Source of the DNA: Peltaster fructicola
Lineage: Eukaryota > Ascomycota > Dothideomycetes
Direction of reading: 5' to 3'
NCBI GenBank assembly: GCA_001592805.2
Contig: CP051140.1
Span: 186,001-250,000 of the forward strand
Length of the DNA stretch: 64,000 nucleotides
Part shown: positions 54,177-63,375 of the stretch, piece after piece
How positions within the stretch are numbered: the stretch's first letter is position 1
Layout: every line of letters begins with the position of its first letter
Position numbers and translations under genes: made by a program
Notes under the pieces: model-generated
Told to the model about the DNA's origin: nothing
Database searches by the model: none
Seen by the model: only the letters and a program-made list of their open reading frames with translations

Positions 54177-55931
54177 TCATGTCGGATCAGCCCTTGTGAT
54201 AATCGATACATAGAGCCTCTGCAGCTGGTCCGCAATGCCGCGCATGCTCGGCATACTCTCAGACCAGAAGTGGAGCATATCGATGGTCGCCTGGACCAAA
54301 TCCTCCCAGCCGTCAGGCAATGCTGTTCGCGTACTTGGTGTCTGAGCTGCCGCAAGCAGGATACTAGCACTTCTCGCGGACGACCGCATCATTAGCCATG
54401 TGCCGTGGTGTCTGAAGTAGAAACCCGGTCGATTGATGTTTAGTCGTTCAAGGTGGAACGCCAGCCCTCGTTCGAACCACTTCCAGTGTCGAAGCTGTGA
54501 GGTCAAGCTATGCAGGCAAGAGTATACGAACGGCCATGTGATCAGCTCGTGAACATAAGTTGTGCGTCCGCGAAGTACGAACTTGTAGACCGACAGTCCT
54601 CTACTAAGCTGCGACACCTCTGGAGCCACGCTGACGGCAGGAGATAGCGAATCTCGCCATGCTGAGACCTGTGATAGCACATCATCGGCAAGATCTGCAA
54701 GTGTATTGAGGACATCCTGGTGCTTCGAGGCGACAATGCTCTCCATCTTACTACGAGCGACGGTCTCGATTCGCCAGATGGATATCTCGGACAGGTAGAA
54801 GTACCAATCCTCCATATCTTTCTTATCAGGACTAACATTCAAGCATCTGAATGCTGGTGGGAAACGGAGACCTGCTTTTTGAAAGTCTGGCGGATTGAGT
54901 TCTGCACGCACTTCCCGCTCCGACTTCCAGGCAGACCAGTACAGGCTTTCGAAGGCAGTGGTGCCTGTGTCTTGGGTGAAGTTAAGCTCGGCGTCCTTCG
55001 CAGATGTGCTGCTGACCTGACACATGGTCAAAGATTGTAGGAACATGCGCCAGGCATCGAACGGTCGGAGGATAGCCATCAACAATGTGCCAGCCAGGAA
55101 GCAGCACCTTCCTTGCATCAAGCCGGTCTCGCCGAGAGTCGCTCCGAGTCCTCGCTGAGCCTCTCTGAAGAATGCCATCGCAGCAGACTGATCGATCTCA
55201 CTACTTGACAAGGAGGTATCTGGATAGTTCTGTGCGACAGCTCCCAGGGCGCAGACTAACAAGACAAGCACAGTCTCGACGCTCTGATCCAGGCCTCGTC
55301 CAAACGCCGCCTCAACCATCAGCTGTGTTTCGGACTCGTCTAGTATTGGGTTCTTGATGTTGACATAGCGGAAGTATCTGTCCACATACTGCTGTGAGTG
55401 TAGAGGGTCGAGCTCGTCGACAGTCGATGGTGTCCGAGTCGTGGTATCTCGTGGACTCTGGTACGTTAGAACATCAGGCGACGGCGAGCACATGCCTCTG
55501 AAGGCTCGCCACGACCACACGCGGTCAACATTCTGAGGTAGGAGTCGTTCTATGTCGTGCTGCTTAGCTATGTCATCGTACATGGTTGCCATGCCTGATG
55601 AGCCTTGGGCGACATTACTGGCAACGATAGAGGCAAGGTTTGAGACTGTAGTCTCCAAAACCTTGAGTCTCTCTAGGATGGCGAGACTCGCCGGGTCGAA
55701 GCTCGACTGATCATTCTGATCCCATACACAGTTCGCACCAGTGCTCGCACAGAACGAGCACGTCGGCTTGTTGTTGTCACACTTCGTCCTCCTCAGACGG
55801 CACACCTGACAGGCCGCAACCGCTCTCTTCCTAGGATATGCTGACGTGCTCCTGCTTGTCGTGAGCTTCCGTTTCGGTGACGCTTTGAACACACTCGGAG
55901 TGTCGGGAGTGATGTCGCTTGGGTCTGCCAT
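54177..55931 (-). CDS. Zn2Cys6 transcription factor (cluster regulator 1)
   Basis: Fungal binuclear zinc cluster regulator, nuclear. Intronless, about 584 residues. The start at 55931 has an optimal context (gccaccATGg) and is preferred over the in-frame ATG at 56036. The zinc cluster cysteines are at 41, 44, 51, 58, 61 and 68 (CQVCRLRRTKCDNNKPTCSF, then CASTGANC), preceded by basic residues. A short coiled coil (LERLKVLETTVSNLASIVAS) follows, for dimerisation. The rest matches the middle homology region (FRYVNIKNPILDESE, then FFREAQRGLG). Its promoter faces the GH51 gene, so joint control of both is likely. The ligand and target sites are unknown. Confidence 0.9.
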   Translation of the reverse strand: MADPSDITPDTPSVFKASPKRKLTTSRSTSAYPRKRAVAACQVCRLRRTKCDNNKPTCSFCASTGANCVWDQNDQSSFDPASLAILERLKVLETTVSNLASIVASNVAQGSSGMATMYDDIAKQHDIERLLPQNVDRVWSWRAFRGMCSPSPDVLTYQSPRDTTTRTPSTVDELDPLHSQQYVDRYFRYVNIKNPILDESETQLMVEAAFGRGLDQSVETVLVLLVCALGAVAQNYPDTSLSSSEIDQSAAMAFFREAQRGLGATLGETGLMQGRCCFLAGTLLMAILRPFDAWRMFLQSLTMCQVSSTSAKDAELNFTQDTGTTAFESLYWSAWKSEREVRAELNPPDFQKAGLRFPPAFRCLNVSPDKKDMEDWYFYLSEISIWRIETVARSKMESIVASKHQDVLNTLADLADDVLSQVSAWRDSLSPAVSVAPEVSQLSRGLSVYKFVLRGRTTYVHELITWPFVYSCLHSLTSQLRHWKWFERGLAFHLERLNINRPGFYFRHHGTWLMMRSSARSASILLAAAQTPSTRTALPDGWEDLVQATIDMLHFWSESMPSMRGIADQLQRLYVSIITRADPT

Positions 55932-56427
55932 GGTGGCACTAGCTGGGTCTGGTTGACAGCGCGCAAGGAGCTGCGGTTTTGCGAGAAGTGCGATGATCCC
56001 AGGACATCGGGAAGCTGCTGCTTGGCAGAGCTGCATGTGCCAGTCATGCTGTGCGACAGATCCTTGACTGGTGCTTCGGCTAGAAATTCATGTGGTGATG
56101 GAAAAGGGAAGGGTCGCGCCTTACCTTCGAAATGGTTAGGCGCCAGCCAATGACCCCACAGACAAAGAAAAGTGGGCTACCTAAAATAGTGCTTCTAAAC
56201 TTCACGCCGTTTCCATAGCCGATCGCTGTCCACTACTGAGATGACCATTGCCGGAACGTCGTCTCCATCGGGGTGTACCATGATGTACATAATGGCAGCG
56301 ATTGCCCTGAGGCTACCAGGCACACTGCTGGTGAGGGCACTGTACATCAACCTGTTGGCCGTTCCTCTAAGCCTCCTCGACGCTGACGCTCGCGATGGAA
56401 GACAGCACAGCATCAAACACACCTCTA
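55932..56427. promoter_or_regulatory. divergent promoter region, regulator 1 / GH51
   Basis: About 500 bp between the Zn2Cys6 gene and the likely first ATG of the GH51 gene. It holds the CCAAT and CreA-like sites listed separately. A 70-codon frame at 56241-56453 is not supported. Confidence 0.45.
56147..56159. promoter_or_regulatory. CCAAT box next to a CreA-like site
   Basis: CCAATGACCCCAC: a CCAAT box at 56147-56151, followed by CCCCAC, whose complement GTGGGG fits the SYGGRG consensus of the carbon-catabolite repressor CreA. Placement in the promoter between a glycosidase and a regulator is sensible. Such short motifs also occur by chance. Confidence 0.3.
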
Positions 56428-56539
56428 ATGACGCCCTCAACCACAACTTCTGATTCAGCGATCAGTCCTCGATCACGGTCTTCCTGACCATGTCACGAAT
56501 TGCATCTCACGGAAGATCTATTCGGGCTTCGTCGAACAC

Positions 56540-58030
56540 ATGGGTCGCTGCATATATGGTGGTCTCTACGATCCTGACAATACGAATGCCACTCTGTTGT
56601 CCTCAGACGGTCAGGGATTTCGACAAGATGTGATTGATACTCTGAAACCACTGTCAATACCAATGTTTCGATATCCTGGAGGCAACTTCACCGCTACATA
56701 CCACTGGCTTGATGGTGTAGGCCCACGAAATGCAAGACCCAGACGACCGAACCTTGCTTGGGGTGGCCAGACCGAAGACAACACAATCGGCACTGACGAA
56801 TTCATATACTGGTGCCGAGATCTCATGCATTCAGAGCCATATCTGTGTCTGAACATGGGCACTGGCACACTCGATGAAGCCTTGGGATGGATCGAGTACT
56901 GCAACGGCACGGGTCCAACATATTACGCTGATATGCGACGCAAGAATCTTGGCCACGATCGGCCGCATGCTGTGAAGTACTGGGCGCTTGGCAACGAGGT
57001 CTGGGGACCGTGGCAGATTGCTCAGACGACGAGTGCCGCTTCCTATGCTGAGACAGCTTTACAGTGGGCAAAAGCGATCAAACTACTTGATCCAAGCATC
57101 AAGCTGATCATCTGTGGCAAGGAAGGCATGACTAGCTGGGACTATGAAGTGATCAAGCACTGCATACAGCCAGCGACCATGTCAGACCTAGGAGTATCTC
57201 AACCACCGCTGATCGACCACATCTCCTTGCATCTCTACACTGCAAGCCCTTCCTACCACGAGAATGTGTTCGCACCTCTTGCTGCAGAACGAGCGATCGA
57301 GACAGCATCCAATTTAGTCGAGCTAGCATGTCTTGAGAACGGTGTGCCAGCTACGCAGGAGCGGCCGACGATCTGCTTCGATGAATGGAATGTCTGGGAT
57401 GCTCGGAGAGCTATCGGCAGCCAAGGCGCTGAAGAACAGTACTCGCTGACGGATGCTCTAGCCGTGGCGGTCTGGCTCAACGTGTTCGTACGTCAAAGTG
57501 ATAAGGTCGCCATCGCCTGCATAGCCCAGAGCGTCAATGTGATCAGTCCTCTCATGACGACTAAGGACGGCATCATCAAGCAGACTACTTGGGCTGTGTA
57601 TGAGCTTTTCTGTCGTTTCATGCGAGGTCATAAGGTGCAGCATGTGCTCAATTGTGACGAGTATGACGGCAACCTCAAATTCGGCTGGCACAAGAACATT
57701 GCGGGTCTGCATGCGAAGTGGCTAGATGTCAGCGCTTGTGTCGATGAGACTGGCTCATGCTGTATGGCAGTCGCAAATCTGCATCGAGAGCAGGATCTGG
57801 AGACCCGTCTAAACGGCGTGGCAGCGGGTAAAAGGGTTGAGGTGTACACAGTGCATCACAATGATGTCCAGATTACCAACATGCAAGGAGAGGAGAAAGT
57901 GCGAATACAAGAGTCTTCGTGGAATGCTGTCGAGCATTACGTCTTTCCAAAGCACTCACTTCACTCTACTCCAGATGGGCTGTCTGAGCTGTCCCGGCAA
58001 TGCGTGAGGTGGAATATACCAGGAGCATAG
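56540..58030 (+). CDS. GH51 alpha-L-arabinofuranosidase, intracellular type
   Basis: Glycoside hydrolase family 51, releasing alpha-L-arabinofuranose from arabino-oligosaccharides. The continuous frame gives 496 residues from 56540: MGRCIYGGLYDPDN, then FRYPGGNFTATYHW. The acid/base Glu153 is in WALGNEVWGPW and the nucleophile Glu281 in CFDEWNVWDARRA, in a TIM barrel followed by a beta domain. No signal peptide. Homology clearly begins earlier: PDHVTNCISRKIYSGFVEH lies in the same frame directly upstream but has no ATG. An N-terminus MTPSTTTSDSA starts at 56428 in another frame, with SSITVF in a third. Joining them needs about two added bases near 56463 and 56482, or an intron I cannot find. 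The true start is probably 56428. Confidence 0.85.
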   Translation: MGRCIYGGLYDPDNTNATLLSSDGQGFRQDVIDTLKPLSIPMFRYPGGNFTATYHWLDGVGPRNARPRRPNLAWGGQTEDNTIGTDEFIYWCRDLMHSEPYLCLNMGTGTLDEALGWIEYCNGTGPTYYADMRRKNLGHDRPHAVKYWALGNEVWGPWQIAQTTSAASYAETALQWAKAIKLLDPSIKLIICGKEGMTSWDYEVIKHCIQPATMSDLGVSQPPLIDHISLHLYTASPSYHENVFAPLAAERAIETASNLVELACLENGVPATQERPTICFDEWNVWDARRAIGSQGAEEQYSLTDALAVAVWLNVFVRQSDKVAIACIAQSVNVISPLMTTKDGIIKQTTWAVYELFCRFMRGHKVQHVLNCDEYDGNLKFGWHKNIAGLHAKWLDVSACVDETGSCCMAVANLHREQDLETRLNGVAAGKRVEVYTVHHNDVQITNMQGEEKVRIQESSWNAVEHYVFPKHSLHSTPDGLSELSRQCVRWNIPGA

Positions 58031-58521
58031 TCGTTGTACAACATGCTTTGTGCGCAGCCGCGCGAGGGTAACAACAGGAACATGGACCGGACTCTTACGG
58101 ACCGTAAGCTGCTCGACAGGGCGCCGGCGAGACCAGTCGTCAGCTCATCAGCTCATCAGCTCATCAGCTCATCAGCTCATCAGCTCATCAGCTCATCAGC
58201 CTTTCAAAGTTCGTCGCTGGGTCAGAATAAAGCTTCGTTGAAAGGCCTATGATCACCGGTCCTGGACACATTGACAACCCGAGTGAGTCTGGCATGCTGC
58301 TACCAGGTAGCCATGTGAGGTGGAGCCGTTAAGCCAGACTGATTGAGGCGTGCGGATTCGAAGAACAAGAATCAGCCTGGTCAGATAAGAAGTATTGTCA
58401 CTCGGTCTTGGTGGCCAGGTGTCGGGCAACCGAAGCACCACGAGGTCTCTGGAGGTGCACATCATCCGGACGCCTACACGAGGATGCGTTGACAGCTGTA
58501 TGTACATAATCCTCATCGATG
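58031..58521. other. spacer between GH51 and regulator 2, with an octamer repeat
   Basis: About 490 bp between convergent genes. The tandem repeat at 58141-58200 is listed separately. Short frames across it are translations of the repeat, not genes. Confidence 0.5.
58141..58200. repeat. 8-bp tandem repeat, about 7 copies
   Basis: The unit AGCTCATC is repeated seven times without error, then AGC. The lack of divergence among copies points to recent slippage, so copy number probably varies between strains. It lies in the 3' flank of the GH51 gene. The unit is not a multiple of three, so length changes would shift any reading frame; this supports it being non-coding. Confidence 0.95.
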
Positions 58522-60620
58522 CTATTGAGTACTTGCAGTAGTGGACTCTTCTTCGCCAATGGCGCCGATCGCTCGCATAAACTGTGTCCTCGGCGATACG
58601 GTCGACGTTCGTGACTGAGAGATCTCGTTCTGCAGAGCATCCAGCGATTCAGAGCATCTCCGAGCACTGAGACACTTCTGGCCAAGCTTGCTGAGAAGCT
58701 CTCGAGCCTTCTGGGCAGCTGCACTGGTGTCGCCAATGGTCGTGTTATGCTTCGCTCCAAGTTCGAATAGCATCAATGAGCTGGTCGCAAGTGTCAGGTT
58801 ATACACCACGTACCACGGTAAGTTTTCGAGGAGTCCGTTGATTTCCATTGTATTGGAAAGCCAGATGAGTTGCATGGATGCTTGGAGACAGGAACTGCCG
58901 CACTCGAAGCCCTTCTCGTCGAAATCTGGATCTTGTGCGCTGCGTAGGATATGCTGCACGAACGGGCGGTAGATGCTCAGCCTGATTGATGCATCGACGA
59001 CTCTCAAAAGTAGTTGTGCTCTGAGCACTGTCTTGGTGACGCTTCCGGGAGAAATGGGCGGTAGGTTGTCATACCACTTTCGCAGTTCTTCCTCCCATCT
59101 TGTGATATTCTTATAGCCAACTGTATAGCTGCCAGATAGGTCCTCTGCACCAGACACAGACTCGTAAGTCTTTGTGACATCTGCCAAGACTTGCAAGAGC
59201 CTGCACATGAGAATCGTCGCAACGACAGGCGATAGTGGCTGTTTTGTCACGAGAGAATCGCCCTGGTCGTGCATTTCCTCTTCTGGCACCGAGATCCTCT
59301 GCATGGGATCCGGTTCCTTGAGGAGCAGCGGCATGCCGAGTACACTTGATAGGTAGACCTGCGTGAAATTGAGCACAGCAAAGACTGTCCTACGCTGCGT
59401 TAGTTCATGAGCGCTGTACTGCTCCCGTAACGTCGCTGATGAGACATGCAGGCCCATTCGAAGTGCAGCTGCGATGCCCATACAAATGATCGTGTGTGCT
59501 TTGGATGCCATTGATGCTGATAAGAGGTAATTGGCAAGAATGATGATGGCTCGGATGGAGTCGAGGTGAGAGATGTTGCTGCCGTCGAGGATTGCTCGAC
59601 TTGCTTTGTAGTAGCTGACACTGCGAGACGTTTAGTAGATGATACTGACAATATCGAACCATCTCACCCTCTAAGGATCAGAGTGCCTGGTTCCGATGGC
59701 ATTGGAGGAACATTGAAATCGCACTGTCGTCCCAGAGCCATCAGTGCGTAGATCAACGCAAGTGCTCGCCGGTCATCATGAGTGTAGTCCTCGGGATCTC
59801 TGGTATACAATCTCTCGATCTGAACCTGGAGTTCGGCTCTGTCAACGCATTCCTGGCAGCTCATGGCGTCGTCTAGAGCGATGCTGATTGTCGCTTCTAA
59901 GACTTCTCGTGAAGGGAGCAGGGCCAGAGCAGCCATCTGGTTGGACGTGGGAATGTCCGGGTATGAAGAGTCAAATGACAGTGCTAATGCTCTGCCGTAC
60001 TGCTGACCAGGGCTACCAGCGACAGCATCACACAGATCTCTGACAGTTCTCATAACGCTAAGGCCGGCGAATCGTCCGTGAAAGGTGTTGAACTGGTCGT
60101 CTGGCGAGAGATATAGGTGATCGTCTTCAGGGCCAATCAAAGATTCGACCATGCGGTCTCTCACATCTGACTGCACCGCCTGTACTGCACCTTGCTCGTC
60201 TGATATATCGGTATCAGTGTCAGTAGTGCTTGACATGTCTGGCCCCAAGTGTGGTTCCGATGAAGGACGTACCTGTTTCAACCACAGGCTGCTGGAGGAG
60301 CAAAGACTGAAGCTCTGCGATTTTGGCCTCGAGATGCCGTGTGTATGATATAGTGGTCTGTCTTGAGGCTACTGAACCGTAGGTGCATGACACGCCAGTC
60401 GCTACACAGCGTTGACAAGGTTGTGTACTTGAGCATTTGAGTTTCTGCGCATGCTAAGTCAGCTCTCTCCGGTCCGATGTCCTAAAGATGTATGTACCCT
60501 TCGCTTGCAAGAGTCGCAGGCCGAGCTATACTTAGGTCTCGTGTCTGAATCATTGCTGGATGAGGCAGCAGATTGAGGAGGAGGACGAGGCGGTGCGGAA
60601 GGGCCGATGGGAAAGGACAT
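58522..60620 (-). CDS. Zn2Cys6 transcription factor (cluster regulator 2)
   Basis: Second fungal zinc-cluster regulator, nuclear. Four exons: 60620-60498, 60444-60273, 60199-59668 and 59620-58522, with introns of 53, 73 and 47 nt; about 641 residues. The zinc cluster is assembled across intron 1: cysteines at 35, 38, 45, 51, 54 and 61 (ACDSCKRR + KLKCSSTQPCQRC + VATGVSCTY). A short leucine-rich coiled coil follows (HLEAKIAELQSLLLQQ). The fungal-specific middle homology domain begins in exon 3 and is typical in exon 4: MASKAHTIICMGIAAALRMG, LRMGLHV.., RRTVFAVLNFTQVYLSSVLG, LYRPF-like SIYRPFVQHIL. The start MSFPIGPSAPPRPPP was chosen because it is in frame with the cluster and has a caccATGt context. 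Confidence 0.88.
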
Positions 60621-61710
60621 GGTGTGTGATCCAACGAGACGCCAAGATCGCTGACCAGAGGCATGGTCTGAACATCGGAAGACATTATATTGAGAGCTCT
60701 ACCGCTTGGCGAGAAAAGCTGTAGCTTTGGTTGTGACACCCGTCGCCGACCTGTGACGTAGCATCGAATTTAATTAGTAATGTTGAAGATAGTCCTCAGC
60801 TTCTTTCAACGGTCTCATTTTACCAGTAAAGGAAGGAAATAAGGCACACGCTCAGCGTTTGCTGTTGTTCTTGCCTACTTCGAAACTCTTATCACCTCGA
60901 AAGCACATTGGAGTTGCACCGGAGCGCCGGCGCAGAGCATTCCGATGTAGCATATGCTGCGTGTGGCCGAGCTAGGAAGGAGTAACAGAGACTAATGGTG
61001 TCATGGAGAGGATGCTTTTCCAAGCCTCGAAGAACAGCCCTGTCGCCAACCATGGACCGATGTTCACACTCCGTACAGCCTCATGGTCTCAGGTACCATT
61101 CTTGGATCACCAGGGCGTGAGATAGCTTGCGTTCTGTGAACGCCATCACCGGCGAACATCGGCGAGTGCATTGAAGTTGTTATGCAACTCGGCTCCTCCG
61201 CCGTCTCTTTACTTGCACCTGCATCAATGTCGACTGCCGTCCAGCGACAAGCACCTAGAGCACGCAGGGTCCAGCAGCATGGCTATGTGCATGACCGTCC
61301 CTCAAGCGGCCTTTTGAGCTTCAACCAGGATTCTCCCAATGAGTGCTCGTCGTCGTCGCAACGAGGCAGCTCAGAGGTGATACCATGTGACCACTTTGGC
61401 TACAGGCGCCATTGACTTTCATCTGAGCCGTTCTCTGAAGCATTGTATTGTGCAGGATGATGCAGCAGCGACAGGCTGGGTGCAGCGCAACTGCTCGAGC
61501 TGCAATGAACTCCACAGCTCCACCTCCACGGAGCACTCGGGGTGTGCGCAAGGATCGTTACAAGCTTCGACTGAGCTGCAACATGGGAGTACGGATGTAG
61601 TACCATAATAGGTCACGAAAGATCTTTGCGGCAGGCATTTAAGACATCTCTTGCCTCTGCTCAGACCACCACTTGAACGTCATTGACCACGACGCCCGGA
61701 CCGACCAACA
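60621..61710. promoter_or_regulatory. divergent region, regulator 2 / dehydrogenase
   Basis: About 1.1 kb between divergent start codons. Frames such as 61182-61415 and 61387-61608 (Ser/Gln/His-rich) are short, mutually overlapping and unsupported. It should contain both promoters. Confidence 0.4.
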
Positions 61711-62760
61711 ATGACTTCGAACATCCGGACAGTCGGTGTGGTTGGCACTGGAGTCATTGGCTCGTCATGGACAGCACTATTCCTCGCCCGCGGTCTACGA
61801 GTGCTTGTATCCGACCCAGGCATTGATGCTGAGAAGAAGCTGGCCGCTGACTTGAAAGAGTATTGGCCAGCTCTTGAGGCAATCGGCCTGGCGCCTGGTG
61901 CTTCGCTGAGCAACTACGAGTTCGTTGGTCCAACACTGAAGTACAGATACCAAGAGGTGGACTTCATCCAAGAGGTGCGTTTCCTCATGCCGGAGAATGC
62001 CCACTGACTGAGCGTAGAATGCACCGGAGCGAGCTGATCTCAAGACCAATCTTGTCGGCGAGATCGATGCCGGTGCAAGACCAGACGTTGTGATCGCCTC
62101 GTCTTCGTCCGGCCTGCCCAGCTCCAAGTTTGTCGGAGAGTGCAAGAAGAACCCTGGTCGAGTGCTGATCGGTCATCCATTCAATCCACCTCATCTCTTA
62201 CCGCTTGTCGAAGTCGTACCGCATCCCGGCACTGATGCTGCTAGCGTGCAGGCAGCACTCGAGTTCTACAGATCTGTTGGCAAGTATGCTGTCCATGTCA
62301 AGCAGGAGGTACCAGGACATATCGCCAATCGACTGCAGGCTGCACTCACCGTAGAGGCGTATAGTCTAGTCGCTAGAGGAGTGCTGTCCGCTGAAGATCT
62401 CGGTTAGTCCAGTCGAGTGGAGTGATGTTCAAAGCTGACACCCAAATAGACGCCTGTGTGACGACCAGTCTGGGACCTCGTTGGGCACTGACTGGCCCGA
62501 TCATGTCCCAGGCATTCGGCGGTGGAGGTGGTCCAGAAGGTCTACGTCACTTGATTCAGCATATTGGTCCTGGTATGCGAGTGTGGTTAGAAGACATGAA
62601 CGCACATCCCTTCGACTTTGGTGAGAAGAGCATCGACACTCTCGTCGAGGGAGTGCGCGAATCATTCGATCATCATTCTGCGAAGCATGTCGAGGAGCAG
62701 AAAGATAAGGTGCTGATTCAGCTCTTGAAGCTGAAAGCTACTGCGCCAGACATCATCTGA
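61711..62760 (+). CDS. 3-hydroxyacyl-CoA dehydrogenase family, L-gulonate 3-dehydrogenase-like
   Basis: NAD-dependent dehydrogenase of the 3-hydroxyacyl-CoA dehydrogenase fold. Three exons: 61711-61974, 62018-62402 and 62450-62760, introns 43 and 47 nt; about 319 residues, the same length as mammalian lambda-crystallin/L-gulonate 3-dehydrogenase. Rossmann motif VGVVGTGVIGSSW at 8-20, followed by LVSDPG. Then VIASSSSGLPSS (the SxxS region), IGHPFNPPHLLPLVEVVP with the catalytic His, and VPGHIANRLQAAL. The single-domain size argues against a beta-oxidation enzyme. Candidate reactions are L-gulonate to 3-dehydro-L-gulonate or carnitine oxidation. Beside GH51 and the transporter, a role in sugar-acid catabolism is attractive but inferred. 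Confidence 0.85.
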
Positions 62761-63375
62761 GAGCATTGCTCATATGTGATGATGTTAGTTACGAGAGCGA
62801 TAGCGCGGTAACCACGGACTGTAGTACTTGCCGCATATGTGTCCACAGTAACACTCTTCACAAAGTAATTCATACTTGAGGCTCATGCGTTCTGTTAAAA
62901 TTACCTGTTTGGGAAGGCATGCAACTACCGAGCAGCACCGAGCCAGTCACGCGACACCGTTGTCCTGCCAGGGTATAGCCAAGCACAATCTCATTCAGAA
63001 TGTCGTTACATTTTATCTATTGGCGACAGCAGCAGGATTGGTCTGCCTTGCGAGGCCGCTGCTGTAGTAGTGGAGTCGATGATGGGTAGTGCGTGATGGC
63101 AAAACGAGCTGTGCAGCCGTAGTGTGCTGCAAGTCCCACTGCTGTCAATGCTAACACAGGCCGTCCGCACACGAGTCTTCAACATCGAAACAGCACACCT
63201 GGAAGCACTAATCTCGTGTGCAAGCCCTAGCTGAGGTATCTTGTCCGCACGTTGGTATTGCACGGCCGGACGACGTAGCACGTACTAACAGGACAGCGGT
63301 ATCTAGGATGCCATCTCGATTGTCTACCTGCCTAGCTACAAACAAGTACTTCGATGGCCGCTCAAAGCAACACCA
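62761..63375. other. spacer between dehydrogenase and edge gene
   Basis: About 600 bp of 3' flanks of two convergent genes. No gene, repeat or RNA recognised. Confidence 0.5.

Noticed and set aside
53725-54213. 162-codon plus-strand frame overlapping the GH3 stop
   Set aside because: Overlaps the end of GH3 and the 3' end of regulator 1; composition typical of non-coding DNA.
58034-58252. Open frames across the octamer repeat (SSAHQLIS-type peptides)
   Set aside because: Pure translations of the AGCTCATC array; nothing outside the repeat supports a protein.
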